Shown here piece by piece: positions 35,701 through 47,480 of a stretch of DNA of 64,000 nt (positions within the stretch are counted from its first letter, which is position 1; each line of letters opens with the position of its first letter). Made by a program: the position numbers and the translations under genes. The stretch is from the NCBI GenBank assembly GCA_037176905.1, contig JBBBWG010001226.1, positions 1-64,000 of the forward strand. Reading direction: 5' to 3'. The notes beneath the pieces were generated by a model that was not told the DNA's origin, did no database searches, and saw only the letters and a program-made list of their open reading frames with translations. Source of the DNA: Azolla pinnata (Eukaryota; Streptophyta; Polypodiopsida; Salviniales; Salviniaceae).

Positions 35701-38589
35701 CCCATGCTTGTGGTCATAAGGTAGGACAGAGATGGTAGCCAACAAGACTGATGATGCCATTAATTGTAGATCCTTTTGTGTCAGATTCTTATTATAGCTC
35801 TTTTGCAAGTTGTATAGCTTGTACCACGCATAAGCATGGAATAGGTTGTTATTTGCAACCCAAAATATTTTTGTTAACTTGGCATAATAAACAGCCATCA
35901 TCTGAGGCTTTGGACTTTTCTTTACCATTGTCATAAGACCATGTATATCTTCCACTGAACGAAAGGCTTCCTGGATATCACAGAGCAGTAAATAAGAACT
36001 AAAAGAAGATGACTGGCCATAATTGCAAAGACAAACTTAAGCCACTCATTCTGGAAAAAAGTAAAAGGGAGAAAACTGTCAATACCTGCCACAGTTCTAG
36101 TTCAGTTGCAACCTTGAGTTGTTCAAACCTCGTATCAAGGTATAACTGAAGGCTCTCCGGCAAGGTCAGGTCAGGCCTATCCCTTTGGTCCCTATATTTG
36201 TTCAGATTGCTCAAATGGTTGCGAAGGATTTCGCAAAGCCTTCGAAATTCAGTTGTTCTCTTATATTGGAGGCAAAACTGGAAAGCTCTATGTGCAGTCA
36301 TCTACAGAGTCCCACAAATACAATTAATGAACCAAGTGGAAACTCAAAAAAGAACCATTCCACAGAATTTGTAGGCCAAGAAAACTTACTGCATAAAGCG
36401 CTTCCAGTTTGGAATTGTTCCTAAGTATTTCTAACACTGTGCGATATGTCTCCCAAAGAAATTTGAACCATGGAGTAACTAACTCTCTGTCTGATCGTTC
36501 TTTTCCTTTCTCACCACTGACATAACTAAGCATCAGATCCTCGGGTCTCTTTTCAGCCTCAAGATCCTCTACATCCAGGGTAACTTCAGCCGTTGCTTGA
36601 GCCTGGGCTTTCTCTGCTCTTTCACTAGAAAGTTGCAAAAAGTACTTTATAACTTCTTCCAATGAGGAGACATTGACTTGCTGACATACAATACGGTACT
36701 GAATAAGACCATCTTTGGCAAATCTCCCCTTTCTCATATCGACACAAAGTTCGATATACTTAAACATGATTTTTTCAAGGGTCTTCTGCCATGCTCGATA
36801 ACGCTTTGAGGTGATGAGGTCATGCAATGCTTGCAAAGCTGCTTGCTTTTGACCAACATTCATAAGCTCTGCAGAAGCAAAGACATAAAATGAGAAGACT
36901 CATTAAAAAGAATGTTCTGGAAGAAAAAAACCAAAACACGTTAGAAGATCCAATAAAGGGAAGTCTTTCAAAAGGAAACCAGCGTACTCAATACAAATCA
37001 GGGATCTCGGGAGGTTGTGATTTTCTATGAGGTAAGACAAAATCTGAAGTTCTGTAGCAAATTTCCATATTTACATCCGCTTCCTGTTCAGAATTTTGAG
37101 CAAGCCCCTGGCATGCACCATGATGCCCTCCATAACCTTTACCTTCAGTTCAACTCTGGGTGTAGATTTCTCGCGAAGTTCCTCTTGTCAATATGGGTGT
37201 GCTTTGATAAGATATACTCTAGATTAAATATATGGGGAGATAAAACTGGTACTTCAACAGTTCTGTACATAAATTCTTTGATAGAAAGGATTTCATTCAC
37301 TTATTCCCTCGTATAAAAGAGGCATTCAGCAATTTTCTAGCTGAGTAGTTTATCAGGCTCAGATACTGCATCATACAATATTCAGTCTATGTTCCCAAAT
37401 ACCATACTTCTGCTTGTTCTTGATTTGCACGTGTACAAATATGCAGGCATTAGACAATCAGCATTTGGGAGACCATTATGATTTCAAGGGATCATACAAG
37501 GTTCAACAGATCAATCTTTACGTATGGAAAGGCCTAGCACGGACTCAAGTTTTACAGTAAAATTCTAATCAAAGACGATCCTCAATTTACAATCATGTCA
37601 TTTTGGTACGCCATTCATTGAGCCAAAATTCGAGCTCCTCCATAATATCTAACATTCAATACAAATTTCACAGTAAATTTCACAAGAACTGTAAACTTGC
37701 ATTTTAGTCCAAATACAGTCTATTCTGTAGCTCTGTAGTAAAATATATTGTGTAAACAAATAAATCCTGTAGTTTCTCCTCCAAATAATAGAAGCTTTGA
37801 TTGGAGACGAGAATAAGTCTACACTTGCTCCAAAACGCATTTCAGTATAGCATACAACAACGTTCACGGTGTAACATGGGCATAAAATAAACATTGACTA
37901 TGAAACCCAGATCTCCACAACTTTTCAAGCCATTCGGAGGAGACATACAACATTCATCGTATGATTAGTATGTATAAATTTAAAAGGATCTACAATATAG
38001 CCCATAACCTTCTAAATATTTCAAGGAGAAATATAAATATTCAGTATCTACTTATAAAGATATGGAAAGCCGTATGCAGAATATGTCTTTCCCCATAATT
38101 CCCGAGTCATTTCGGGGAAACCAAAACAACCAGAACCTGATTTGGATTTGTAACAAGATCTACTATGCACGCCGTGTCATAGCTCCTAGCATGACAGACG
38201 CCGAAGGAAGATTTGCTTCGCAGGGTTGAAATGAAGAAAAAGGGCAATATCTGAGAGGAGCCAAATGTCCGAAAACTTGGATAACAGATGAGAGACGAGC
38301 AAACAACGATGCACCCGGGGAACAGCTCAGCTATATAGGCCTCAATCTTCTCTTAGACAGGTGAATCGAGAGAGAAAGCGCGGCATCGGAGCCATCGATG
38401 GAAGAACGAACCAAGTACGAACCGAGCTTGAACAACGGAACAGACGAAGGAGAGGCGAGAGACAGACAGACGGACGGACGGACGGACAGACAAAGTATGG
38501 ATGCAAAAGGGAGGAGGAGGCAAAAGGAATGAGCTCGTACCTTCTGCGCGCTTGAGAGCATTCTCGGGCTTGGCGAAGGTGGTCGCCAT
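32753..38589 (-). CDS. EIF3A: Eukaryotic translation initiation factor 3 subunit A
   Basis: Fourteen exons join in frame to about 1010 residues (Arabidopsis eIF3a is about 990): 38541-38589, 36390-36868, 36086-36301, 35602-35970, 35453-35482, 35126-35353, 34857-35018, 34554-34778, 34276-34482, 33947-34156, 33772-33852, 33480-33681 and 32753-33327, with the 5' boundary of each exon set by codon phase. The N-terminus [19 protein letters not shown] is the plant eIF3a start. The helical repeat and PCI region covers residues up to about 500 (with [20 protein letters not shown]). The long charged helix at about 550-830 includes [20 protein letters not shown]. The tail is Pro/Arg/Gly-rich and ends GSDGWGRA. 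The protein is the scaffold of eIF3, which holds the 40S subunit and mRNA during initiation in the cytosol. Intron 1 is 1.67 kb; the fifth exon is only 30 bases. A GAA run sits in the leader at about 38766-38797 (plus-strand TTC). By my count the listed coding exons number thirteen; the gene may have one more non-coding exon. Confidence 0.97.
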
Positions 38590-38879
38590 GGCGAGTCGAC
38601 GAGAAGCGGGCAAGGAGGAGATCTGGCCGCGGAGCTTGGAACGGGAAGGGGGGAAGGCGAGGAGGCCAGGTCGGCGTCGTCTGCGTCGTCGGCGTCGGCG
38701 TCGGCGTCGTCTGCTGTCGGAGAAGCGAAGAAGGAAAGAGAGAAAGAAGGAGCTTCTTCTGCTGCTGCTGCTTCTTCTTCTTCTTCTTCTTCTTTCCCCT
38801 AATCCCTAAGCGAGAGAACAAACGGTGGGGCTACTGAAGCACTGTGCGTTAGAAACTATTGCGTGTGAACAACTCCTTA

Positions 38880-39960
38880 TAGCGCATGTGCATGTATGTG
38901 CATGTATGTGCATGTGCATGCATGTCCATGTGCATGTGCATGTGCATGTATGCGCGCATTTGTATCCGTATGTTGTCTATGCGTGCATGTGCGTGTGCGT
39001 ATTTGTATCTGTATGCTCCTTATGCGTGTGTGCGTATGCGTGCTTGTGTCTATGCATGTGCATGTGCATCTGCGTATTTGTAGCTGCATGCTGTTTCTAC
39101 GTGTATGTGCATGTGTGTGTGCGTGTATGTGCATGTGTGCGTGCATGTATGCGCATGTGCGTGTACGTGTGTGTATTTGTATCCGTATGATGCTGATGTG
39201 TGTGTGTGCATGTGCGTGTGCGTATTCGTCCATGTATGTTGTTTATGCGAGTATGTGTATGTGCGTGCATGTGTGTGTATGTGCATGCGCATGTGTCTGT
39301 GTATGACCATGTGCATTTGCGTATTTTTGTATCTGTGTCGATGCTTGTATGTGTATGTGCATGCATGTATTTGTATTTGTATGTTGTGTATGCGTGTTTG
39401 TGTGCATGTGTGTTTGCATATGTACATGTATGTGCATAGAGTGTAGATGTCCGACTATCTGTATCCTTTAAGTTTTGTATGCGTATGTGCATGGGTATGT
39501 GTATGTGTGCATGTGCATGTATGCATTTGCATTTGTATGTTGCATATATGCGTATGTGTATTTGTATGTGTACATGCATGTCGATGTGTGTGTGCATAAA
39601 GGATATATATGTGCATGTGCATGTAGCATATGCGTGTATCTATATCCTTATGTTGTGAATCTACGTGTATATGTATATGATGCATGCATGGGCATGTGTA
39701 CGTGTGTGTGTATTTCTGCATCTGTGTAGGCATATGTACGTGGATTTGGATTTTATTTATGTATGTGGTGACATTTGCATCTCTACATCTATGCATGTAT
39801 CTGTGTCAGCATGTGTGTATGCGTGTGTCTACGGCTATCTAAGAGTGTTTGTATTTGTATCTATATTTGTATGTATCTACGTCAGTATTTATAGTTGTAT
39901 GTGTATTTGTATTTTGTTTCTATGTTTATGTTTGTATTTGTATACCTCGATTATTCTTCC
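38880..39960 (+). repeat. TG-rich imperfect repeat (TGTATGTGCATG type)
   Basis: About 1.1 kb of alternating pyrimidine-purine text lies immediately upstream of eIF3a. It is built from GTGCATGT, GTGTATGT, TATTTGTAT and TGCGTGTG words, with a loose longer period marked by TTTGTATC(C/T)GTATG. A small satellite patch of TGTATCTGTATC follows at about 40096-40130. Open frames of more than 100 codons rich in Cys, Val, Met and His/Thr are repeat products. Alternating purine-pyrimidine tracts of this kind can adopt Z-DNA, but that is inference. Confidence 0.85.
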
Positions 39961-41040
39961 GTTCATTGTTTCTTTTTTCCTTTTTATACTCAACATTTAG
40001 TTATGTGATAAGAAAATATTATTTTGCATAATCCTAATATAGATGATGGGCCATGTCAGCTCGAGGAAACGTTAATGTTTGTTTGAGTAAATGTATCTAT
40101 TTGTATTTGTATCTGTATCTGTATCTGTATATGGATGTGCATGTGCATCTGTATCTAACAACCCTCACTTCCTTCGTACTGTGAAGTGTTGTTTGTGTCA
40201 TTGCCCATTTGAATATGCTTCATTCTTTGCATGTGTGTTACAACATGTTGTAGCACAAACAACACATTTGTCATGTACAAGGTGTCGAATACGGTTGTGA
40301 ATAGAAGTTCTATTCTTGTGCCTATCCCTCTCTCTCACTCTCTCTTGTACCTCTGCCGCCACTTCTCATCGCCTCAGATCTGAAACCTCCTCCTTCAGAT
40401 CTGATCTTCTATTTGTTCTAATTTATCACTTGACATCTCCAACATACTGTTAGAAGTTAGTGCCTTATTCCGCCTGACGGTCTCTCGCAACACAAGGTCT
40501 ATACCATATGTTTGTGATTCCCTTTAATTAAAATTTGTAGCTTTTTTTCTTTTGAAAACATTTCCCCTCCAATCTTTTAAAAGTTATTTTCGTTTCGTTT
40601 TAATAATTGAACACCGCTGTATAGAGAATCGATCGACTACTTCTCTAATATTTTTGAGGAGCATTAGCAGAGGGCAAACCTTTGTTTAAAGACATAGACT
40701 CATCTCGGCATGCACCTGTTACGCAGCCTTGACTTTTTCCTTGTGATGTGTGGTCAAGGTCTTACCTTAGCTCGAGTTTATATATAAATATAAAGCTGCT
40801 TAAATCGAACAATAAAATGCATGTTATATGGTTGCAATTTATAGCACTGTTTTCCGAATTCTCACCCGGTAGTGCTTGGTATTTATTTTTCTCGTAACAG
40901 ACAAACGTCGTGGTCTTTGGGCATTCTCTGCAATCAGCTAATGATGTTGTGTCTTTTTTTGTCATAGCACACAATGTTTGTTCTTGTGTATACATTCATT
41001 CAATTATCTTCTCTTTTCTCCAACAAAACCTCGGGCAACT
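39961..41040. other. Intergenic, no gene seen
   Basis: A mixed-composition spacer between eIF3a and the end of the band-7-like gene. It probably includes the 3' untranslated region of that gene. No frame longer than 77 codons, no splice-consistent exon and no further repeat was seen apart from the CTCTCT patch near 40328-40350. Confidence 0.5.
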
Positions 41041-41109
41041 TTATCTTTCCTCTATACATACAACAAGGGACGCCATGAATGAAGATTCAAGCCCTTGCAA
41101 GTCGTGGCG
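41041..41109 (-). other. Candidate last exon of the band-7-like gene
   Basis: After the donor at 41444 (GACGAG then GTAAAT), the minus strand offers an acceptor CCGCAG before 41109. It continues the frame with RHDLQGLESSFMASLVV and stops at 41041. The intron would be 334 bases. If the intron is instead retained, the frame stops at 41351. Which end is used cannot be settled from the sequence; an (AT)n run at about 41191-41218 lies in the same intron. Confidence 0.3.
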
Positions 41110-41443
41110 CTGCGGCAGTTCATTGAGAGCAGAGGCGGTGTGTGTAGCTTGTATACATGGCGGTGGTGCCAGGTTCGACACAACCAAAGCAAGTACAATA
41201 TATATATATATATATATACACAACACATTATCATGTGTACATTGGTTGGGCTTTGGGCGATACTACGACGTTGCTCAGACGCAAATCCCATAGAGTGATG
41301 GTCCATCCCTGCGAAACATGAATCGGTTCAGTCAGGTGGCTCAACTAGATCTATAGTCTTGCGCATGGGTTCGAAATGCTTTCGTTAGCACGAATACCGA
41401 GGCTTGGATTAGCGACATGATGGAAAATTAGAGCTAGATTTAC

Positions 41444-44400
41444 CTCGTCGAAGAGCTCGAGGCACTCTCTAGAGACTCTGGAGGAGACAGTTCCAGCAGA
41501 GGTCGGCAGCGCCAAGGGATCCTGAAGGCTATCATCTGCAAGCTCTTCTGCACCCGCATCCCACATCGCCAAGCGGAACGCCCTGCGAGCTTTGTCACAC
41601 ACGGCAGCCTCGATTTCGGCAACACCAGCGAGGCGTGCGAACGCCGCGTCTTCTTCGCTGACTTGCCACTCGATGCAGAGGTCTGCGACGACTTGCAAGT
41701 CGTCCTTGGACGTCGCGGGCACCGCGCGGATCACGCTCGTCCGTTTCAGCAGCGACTCGAACCCCGCGAAGACCTCCAACTTCAGCATGCTCAAGTAGTG
41801 CCTGTTGTTGTAATAAAAGAGAACAGGGCGACAATAAATAACAATACTGGGTTTGTACCGAGGTCCTAAAATTCTTCAGAGCATTTTTAGACATATCTTT
41901 TTGTAAGATTTGAATATCTTTTTTCACTTCCACCTCCTATTACACAGAATATAACATGGAATATTTAGAATATCCAAAGTTATCAAGATGTCATGAAATT
42001 CCTTAGAACATACTGGGTTTCTGTAAGAGCCATGTACGTCTGTTGTAACGCTGAGGAAAACGCGCAACAAAGATTCAGTAACAACCTCATCTTAAAAGAT
42101 GAAGCGCTGAGAACTGATCTTTGGGAAAACAACATGCAACAAAGATTCAACAACATCTTCATCTTAGAAGTTGAAGAGCTGAGAGCTAATCTTTCGGAAA
42201 ATGTGCAACAAAGATTCAGCAACGTCTTCATCTTAGAAGCAGAAGAGTTGAGAGCTAATCTTCGGGAAAACGACATGCAACAAAGATTCAGAAACGTCTT
42301 CATCTTATAAACTAAAGAGCTGAGAGCTAATCTTCAGGAAAATGCGCAACAAAGATTCAGCAACGTCTTCATCTTAGAAGCTGAAGAGCTGAGAGCTAAT
42401 CTCCAGGAAAACACGCAACAAAACATTCAGCAACATCTTCATCTTATAAGTTAAAGAGCTGAGAGCTAATCTATAGGAAAATGCGCAACCAAGATTCAGC
42501 AACGTCTTCATCTTAGAAGCTGAAGAGCCGAGAGCTAAATTCCAGGAAAACACACGCAAACAAAGATTCAGCAACATCTTCATCTTATAAGCTAAAGAGG
42601 TGAGAGCTAATCTGTGGGAAAACCAAAGATTCGGCAGCGTCTTCATCGTATAAACTAAAGAGCTGAGAGCCGGTCTCCAGGGGAAACACGCAACAAAGAT
42701 TCGGCGACGTATTCATCGTCTCAGAATAAGCCCGAAGAGCGGAGAGCTATAATCGTCGGGAAAACACGCAACGAAAGATTCAGTGACATCATCATCATCG
42801 TCATCATGATCATCATCATATTAGAAGGCGAAGAGCGGAGGAGCGAATCGTTCACAGACCTGCCGGGCTTGAGCACGTGGGGCTGGCGGCCGACGAACTT
42901 GACGCCGATCTCGTGGGGGGCGACGGAGACGACGCGGAAGGGGCCGAGCGCGAACTCGTTGCGGGCGAGCATCTCGTCGGTGGCGGTGGCGACGCGGAAG
43001 GGGCCGGGGCCGGAGCACGAGAAGAGCGAGACGGAGCCGGGGGGGAGCAGGACGGGCGGGCGGCCGGCGCCGGGCCACGCGACGCCCACGTGGCCGCCGC
43101 CGTCGGGGATGCGCACGCGCCGCAGGTTCCCGTGGGCGATCACCGTCGCCTCGTCCTCGCGCACCGTCTTCTCCAGGTAGAAGCCCCCGGGCGGCGGCAC
43201 CGGCATCCGCCTCGATCCTCCACCGATGTCTGCTGCGCCGCGATGGTGGTGATGATGATGATGGTTATGATCAGCCGATTCGCCGGAGGAGCTCGCGGGG
43301 ATGTCGGGGAACTCGTAAGTGCCCGCGGTGAGCATCACGGGGATGGTGCCGCCCGCGTCCCAGCCTAGCCCTATCATGCCTTCCTCCACCACCACCCTTG
43401 TCCTCCTCCTCCTGCTCTCCCTCCTACCCCCTCCTCTCCTCGTCAACAGCGGCGGGGTGTTGGTCGGTGCCCCCGACGGTACCGATGCCATCGATGACGG
43501 CGACGGCGCCGACATCAGCGACAGCGACGGCGCCGACATCCGCGACGGTGACATCAGCGGTGCCGACATCCGCGACGGTGACATCAGCGGTGCCGACATC
43601 AGCGACGGCGACGGCGCCGACATCAGCGACGGCGACGGCGCCGACATCAGCGACGACGACATCCGCGACGCTGACATCAGCGACGGCGACGGCGCCGACA
43701 TCAGCGACGGCGACATCCGCGACGCTGACATCAGCGACGGCCACTTGTCCCCCCCCCGCCCCAATTCCTGCGAGAAGTAGTTCCTGCCCGTCGTCTCCCA
43801 CGTCTTCTTCTTCTTCTTCTTCTTCTTCTTCGCGAGCCCCAGTTCCTGCGAGAAGTACATCGGCTCGCTCTTCTTCTTCCATGCCTTTCCTGCATCAACC
43901 CCCTGCAACTCCTGCGAGTAGAACTGCTTCCTCCCCATCTTCTCCCTCATCAGCCCTATCCCCCTGCTCAGCAATCCGGCTATGGCACCTCCGCCTCCCT
44001 TCCTTCTCCTCCCTGCCCCGTCCTCCTCATCCTCATCCTGCGCCTCGTAGACGTACTCCATGTTCTGCTTCGCCTTCTCCTCCTTCTTCTTCTTCTGCTT
44101 CATCTTGCTACTGCTGCTGCTGCCTTCCTCCTCCTCCTCCTGCTGCTGCCATGGCGGGCTACTGCTGGCCTCACCCGACAGCTCCTGCAGCATATCCCGC
44201 ATCTCCTCTTCCCAGCTCTTGGATGGATTCAATCCACTTGTACTACTGCTCCTGCTCTTCTTTGCAGATATGGGACCCTGATCAGCCGATCCATCGTGGT
44301 ACTTGGAAGCAGCCGTGGCGCCGTCATCATCATCAGTACCGTCGATGGCGCCCTCGCTGTCCTCATCTGCCTGCTGATCCGGCATCGCCGGCATGTAATG

Positions 44401-45051
44401 GATGCTGTCCCGGAACTTGACCGTGCGCCGTTCCTGCTTGTCTTTGGTGCTGCGGATCGCCATGGCATCAGGAAGAAGAAGGCGCTGATCGATCTTCCCC
44501 AGATCATTACTGCTGCGATGATGATGATGATGATGATGATGATGATCATCATCATCATCATGAGGAGGATGTGCAGATCCGATGATTATTCTGTGATTCC
44601 ATGAGGGCGATCTTCCCGTCATGGCATAATAGCTCGCTGTATCATCGCCCTGCAGATGATCATCAGCGTCATCATCGACGCAATAGATCGTACTCCTGCC
44701 ATGATCTTGAACGATGTGCACCCGACCGGCATCGCCGGCGCTCCCTGCAACCTCCGTGGCACCGCCATCGCCGCTGCTCTTCTTCTTGCGATCTAATTCC
44801 TGCGCTGCAGATCTCGCATCACCATATCGACTGCCATCGCCGTCTCCGCCACGATGAGCTCCATCGCCCGCGCCTCTAATCGGGCGGACGATGGCGCTGG
44901 TGTAAGCTGCTAATTGCAGCTGCTGCCGCCGCAGAGTGGGGCGTGGAGAGGAAATCGAGGACGATGATGCGGAGGAATGCGGCGATGGAGGCGGAGAGAT
45001 GATGCCGAAGAGGTCGGCAAGAGATGGTTTGGGGCCATTAGGGCTGGCCAT
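41444..45051 (-). CDS. Repeat-rich protein with a band-7/SPFH-like C-terminal region
   Basis: Exon 1 (42860-45051) and exon 2 (41444-41801) join in phase to 850 residues. The start MASPNGPKPSLADLFG is the first ATG after a stop. Residues 1-600 are low-complexity: acidic and His runs (nine His near 165-178), Lys/Glu runs, three motifs of type (F/Y)(Y/F)SQEL at about 377, 397 and 422, and a Ser-Leu-Met-Ser-Ala-Pro repeat at about 436-518. From about 620 the sequence becomes ordered: GFYLEKTVREDEATVIAHGN, VGVAWPGAGRPPVLLPPG, EIGVKFVGRQPHVLKPGRHY, then DLQVVADLCIEWQVSEED and VAEIEAAVCDKARRAFRLAM. That pattern (a paired pre-domain, a PGRH turn, a beta strand, then a domain with (V/I)EAA) resembles the prohibitin/stomatin superfamily, which scaffolds membranes. 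This is pattern recognition, not a search. There is no clear membrane segment. The end is unresolved. Confidence 0.7.
42060..42858. repeat. Intronic minisatellite, unit about 69 bp, eleven copies
   Basis: Copies begin at CAACAAAGATTCA or a variant, near 42065, 42138, 42207, 42279, 42348, 42417, 42487, 42557, 42625, 42691 and 42769. Each contains GTCTTCATCTTAGAAGCTGA, GAGCTGAGAGCTAATCT and GGAAAACACG. Divergence is modest in the middle copies and higher at the right end. The last copy carries an inserted CATCAT run and touches the first donor of the band-7-like gene. It fills most of the 1058-base intron. The unit length is near 23 codons, so one frame on each strand stays open across several copies. 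Confidence 0.85.
43497..43742 (-). repeat. Coding minisatellite (Ser-Leu-Met-Ser-Ala-Pro)
   Basis: Inside exon 1 of the band-7-like gene, the plus strand reads GACATCAGCGACGGCGAC(GGCGCC) and variants with CCGCGACG or GTGACATCAGCGGTGCC, repeated in units of 12-24 bases. On the coding strand it gives alternating SPSLMSAP, SRMSAP and PLMSPSRMS blocks. Every unit length seems to be a multiple of three, so the frame is kept. It is compositional and of recent appearance. Confidence 0.8.
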
Positions 45052-45185
45052 GCCATGAATAAAAACAGTCGGGAACTCAGCAGCAGCAGCAGCAGCAGAT
45101 GCCGGAGAAGAATCTGATGATGAAGAAGATGAAGAAGAAGATTATTTTGCAGCAGCGGCAGCAGCAGCAGCAGCAGAAGGAAGAA

Positions 45186-45217
<32 letters not shown>

Positions 45218-45370
45218 AGCGCAGCACAGACCTTGTTCTGCTCCTCTTCTTCTTCTTTCTCCTTCTTTCTGTCTGTCTGACTTTTCCTTCTTCTTCTTCT
45301 TCTTCTTCTTCTCCTTCTTTCTGTCTGTCTGACTTTTCCTTCTTCTTGTTCTTCTTCTTCACATTGTCTG
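45052..45370. repeat. GAA/CAG microsatellites in the leader of the band-7-like gene
   Basis: Upstream of the ATG at 45051 are CAG runs (about 45078-45095 and 45153-45175) and GAA runs (about 45120-45140 and 45178-45215). Next come two direct copies of a block with TTCTTTCTGTCTGTCTGACT, about 65 bases apart, each flanked by TTC runs (45283-45312 and 45331-45358). The block probably spans the untranslated leader. Confidence 0.75.
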
Positions 45371-47480
45371 CAACAAGTCAATGCTTGAGGAAAAGTCTTC
45401 TCTACAATTTGTGATTTCCTGTTGTGCTGTGAGAAAGAAAGCAGAGGAGTCTGTGTTATTTGGGAGTTGTGATTTTGCTTCAAAGCAATGAAATCAGGAT
45501 TGATTGATTGAAAAAGAAATCCACCCAACCCAACTGGTAGACAGTTGTGTCTTGATCTTTTTTGGCCTTTACCTGCAGATCGTGGCGTGTGCCGCGACAG
45601 ACAGACAAGCATTGTTCTTACGCGATACATTTTGTAGGGAAAAAGCCCCTTCCCCCATCGATGTCAATCAAGGAACAGAAACACGCATCGACATCTTCTT
45701 CCTCCGAGCTAAAAACAACTATTTATGAAGAGAGACAGAGGCAGAGGCAAACAGATGTAGATATAGAAACTTGGGACTCTGAGATTGAGGCTATGGCAAG
45801 AGGCAAAGACAAAGATAGAGGCAGGGACCAAGGTTCAGACAATTTGAGACCAAGTCAGAGGTAGCGACAAAGACAAAGATAGAGCATCCATGTCTCTTGA
45901 CCAAATCCTTCATCGAGATGGTGAATGTGTTCATTCACCCTTGCCCATGGCCACCGTCATTAAGGGACCATCTTGCCTTTGCATTTTGTAGGATTCTTCG
46001 TTTGCACTTGGCAAAAGAAGAAGAAAAAAAAGTCGCTTTAGATGTTTTTGGAGACTCCCTTTGAGCAAGCAACATTTGTTTGCTATTCTCGCTCTTGTGC
46101 AATTAAATATGACTTTTTGTTTAAGTTTCCTGTTATGTTGCCTGAGAGCATCTGGCGTTGTCTTCAAGGAAAACAAAAGGAATACGCGGTAGCTTTGGCT
46201 CTTTGTTTGGTGCTAAGTGGGCCTAAGATGATGGATACAAGGCCAAAAAACAAATCAATAATGCACCTTGTATGTGCATGCATTCATACCGCGTAGACTT
46301 GACTAGGCAAAAAATAGAGAGACAAGCAGGCAGAGGAAGTTGACCAGCTCAAATCCGAGTGATGGCTAGCTTAATTAAGGTTAGAGAATTAGAGATGGAC
46401 ATTAAGGAACTCCCTACTCTTATCATGCATATCGTTGTGTCAATCCTCGTATTGACACCAAGGACAACAACGCATTCCCCCTGGCCTTGATCATGCTGAT
46501 GATAATTGTCTCAATGACACATGGTTAATGGCCACGTATGGTGCTCATGTCCCCCTTCGCACACTATGGATGTCCTAGCTATATTGCTTGTGCAAGTAGC
46601 TAAGCGGTTATGAACAAGTTATATGCTCTTGTACCCTTATGTTTTCATAGTTGCTGCCTGATTACAACGACAATTAGGTTGAGCGATGTTGGTTAAACTA
46701 TTCTAAGTATGTGACAAAATGTGGAACAAACAAGTAGCTTAATCACTCAATGGTAGAAACCTGTGCTTAAAAATGAGATTAGTCAAATGAGCTACAAAGG
46801 TACGTTAATAAAGCATCTTCTACTTATATATATAAAATAGTTATATATAAACCTTTTATAGCTTTAAACTCTTTATGCTATTTACACAAATAGATTGTTT
46901 CCGAGTTTATGGTAAGAAGCTCTATAACAAACCAAATGTATGTGGTCATTATCTTCTAAATTACATCTTAACCTTCTCTCGATTTATATACACGGACAAG
47001 TGTATTTTTAAAATATAAAAAAATCATTTGACTTATGTTACATCAATTTGTAATAAATTAGCTCTAAGCCCATTTGCATGAAAACATATCAAAATAAATC
47101 TAATAAAATATTTTTAGTTATTGTCAATAAAATGTTATATAACGAGTTTTACTTCAATACATGTTCCCAATAGAGAATCTCAAAACTTTTTATATTAACT
47201 ATTAAACTAAAATTTTGGTCAAAGCATAATCTCTTTAATTGTCACTAAAAAGAGTTGTAAGTTACGTTTGGGTTAGTCTACCAAAATGTTTAAACTAGTC
47301 AATAAAGTCATGTTTCTCTTTAATTACATAGAATATGATTGGGAACTCTCATTCACTTACTAAAGTAGACACTCCGAAAGGAATAATCGTCATTTTCACC
47401 CATAATATTTGCATAGATTTTTATTACATTAACCATATTGAAATTCTATATATTACAATAAACGATAAAGAACAGAGAGT
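45371..47480. other. Intergenic, divergent promoter side
   Basis: The spacer upstream of the band-7-like gene (minus) and far upstream of the UPL gene (plus). A purine-rich patch (AGAGGCAAAGACAAAGATAG type) lies at about 45728-45885. No frame over 100 codons, no domain and no splice-consistent exon was seen. Confidence 0.55.

Noticed and set aside
38825-39796. Overlapping Cys/Val/Met- and His/Thr-rich frames upstream of eIF3a
   Set aside because: They are products of the TG-rich repeat, present in several frames on both strands without initiation or splice context.
41993-42310. A 105-codon plus frame with QQRFSNVFILEAEEL-type repeats
   Set aside because: It is the intronic 69-bp minisatellite read in a 23-codon period. 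It breaks off partway through the array and has no flanking coding sequence.
42806-44604. Plus-strand frames of 100-340 codons opposite the band-7-like gene
   Set aside because: They are shadows of a GC-rich coding exon and its minisatellite. The minus strand has the splice continuity and the domain-like region.
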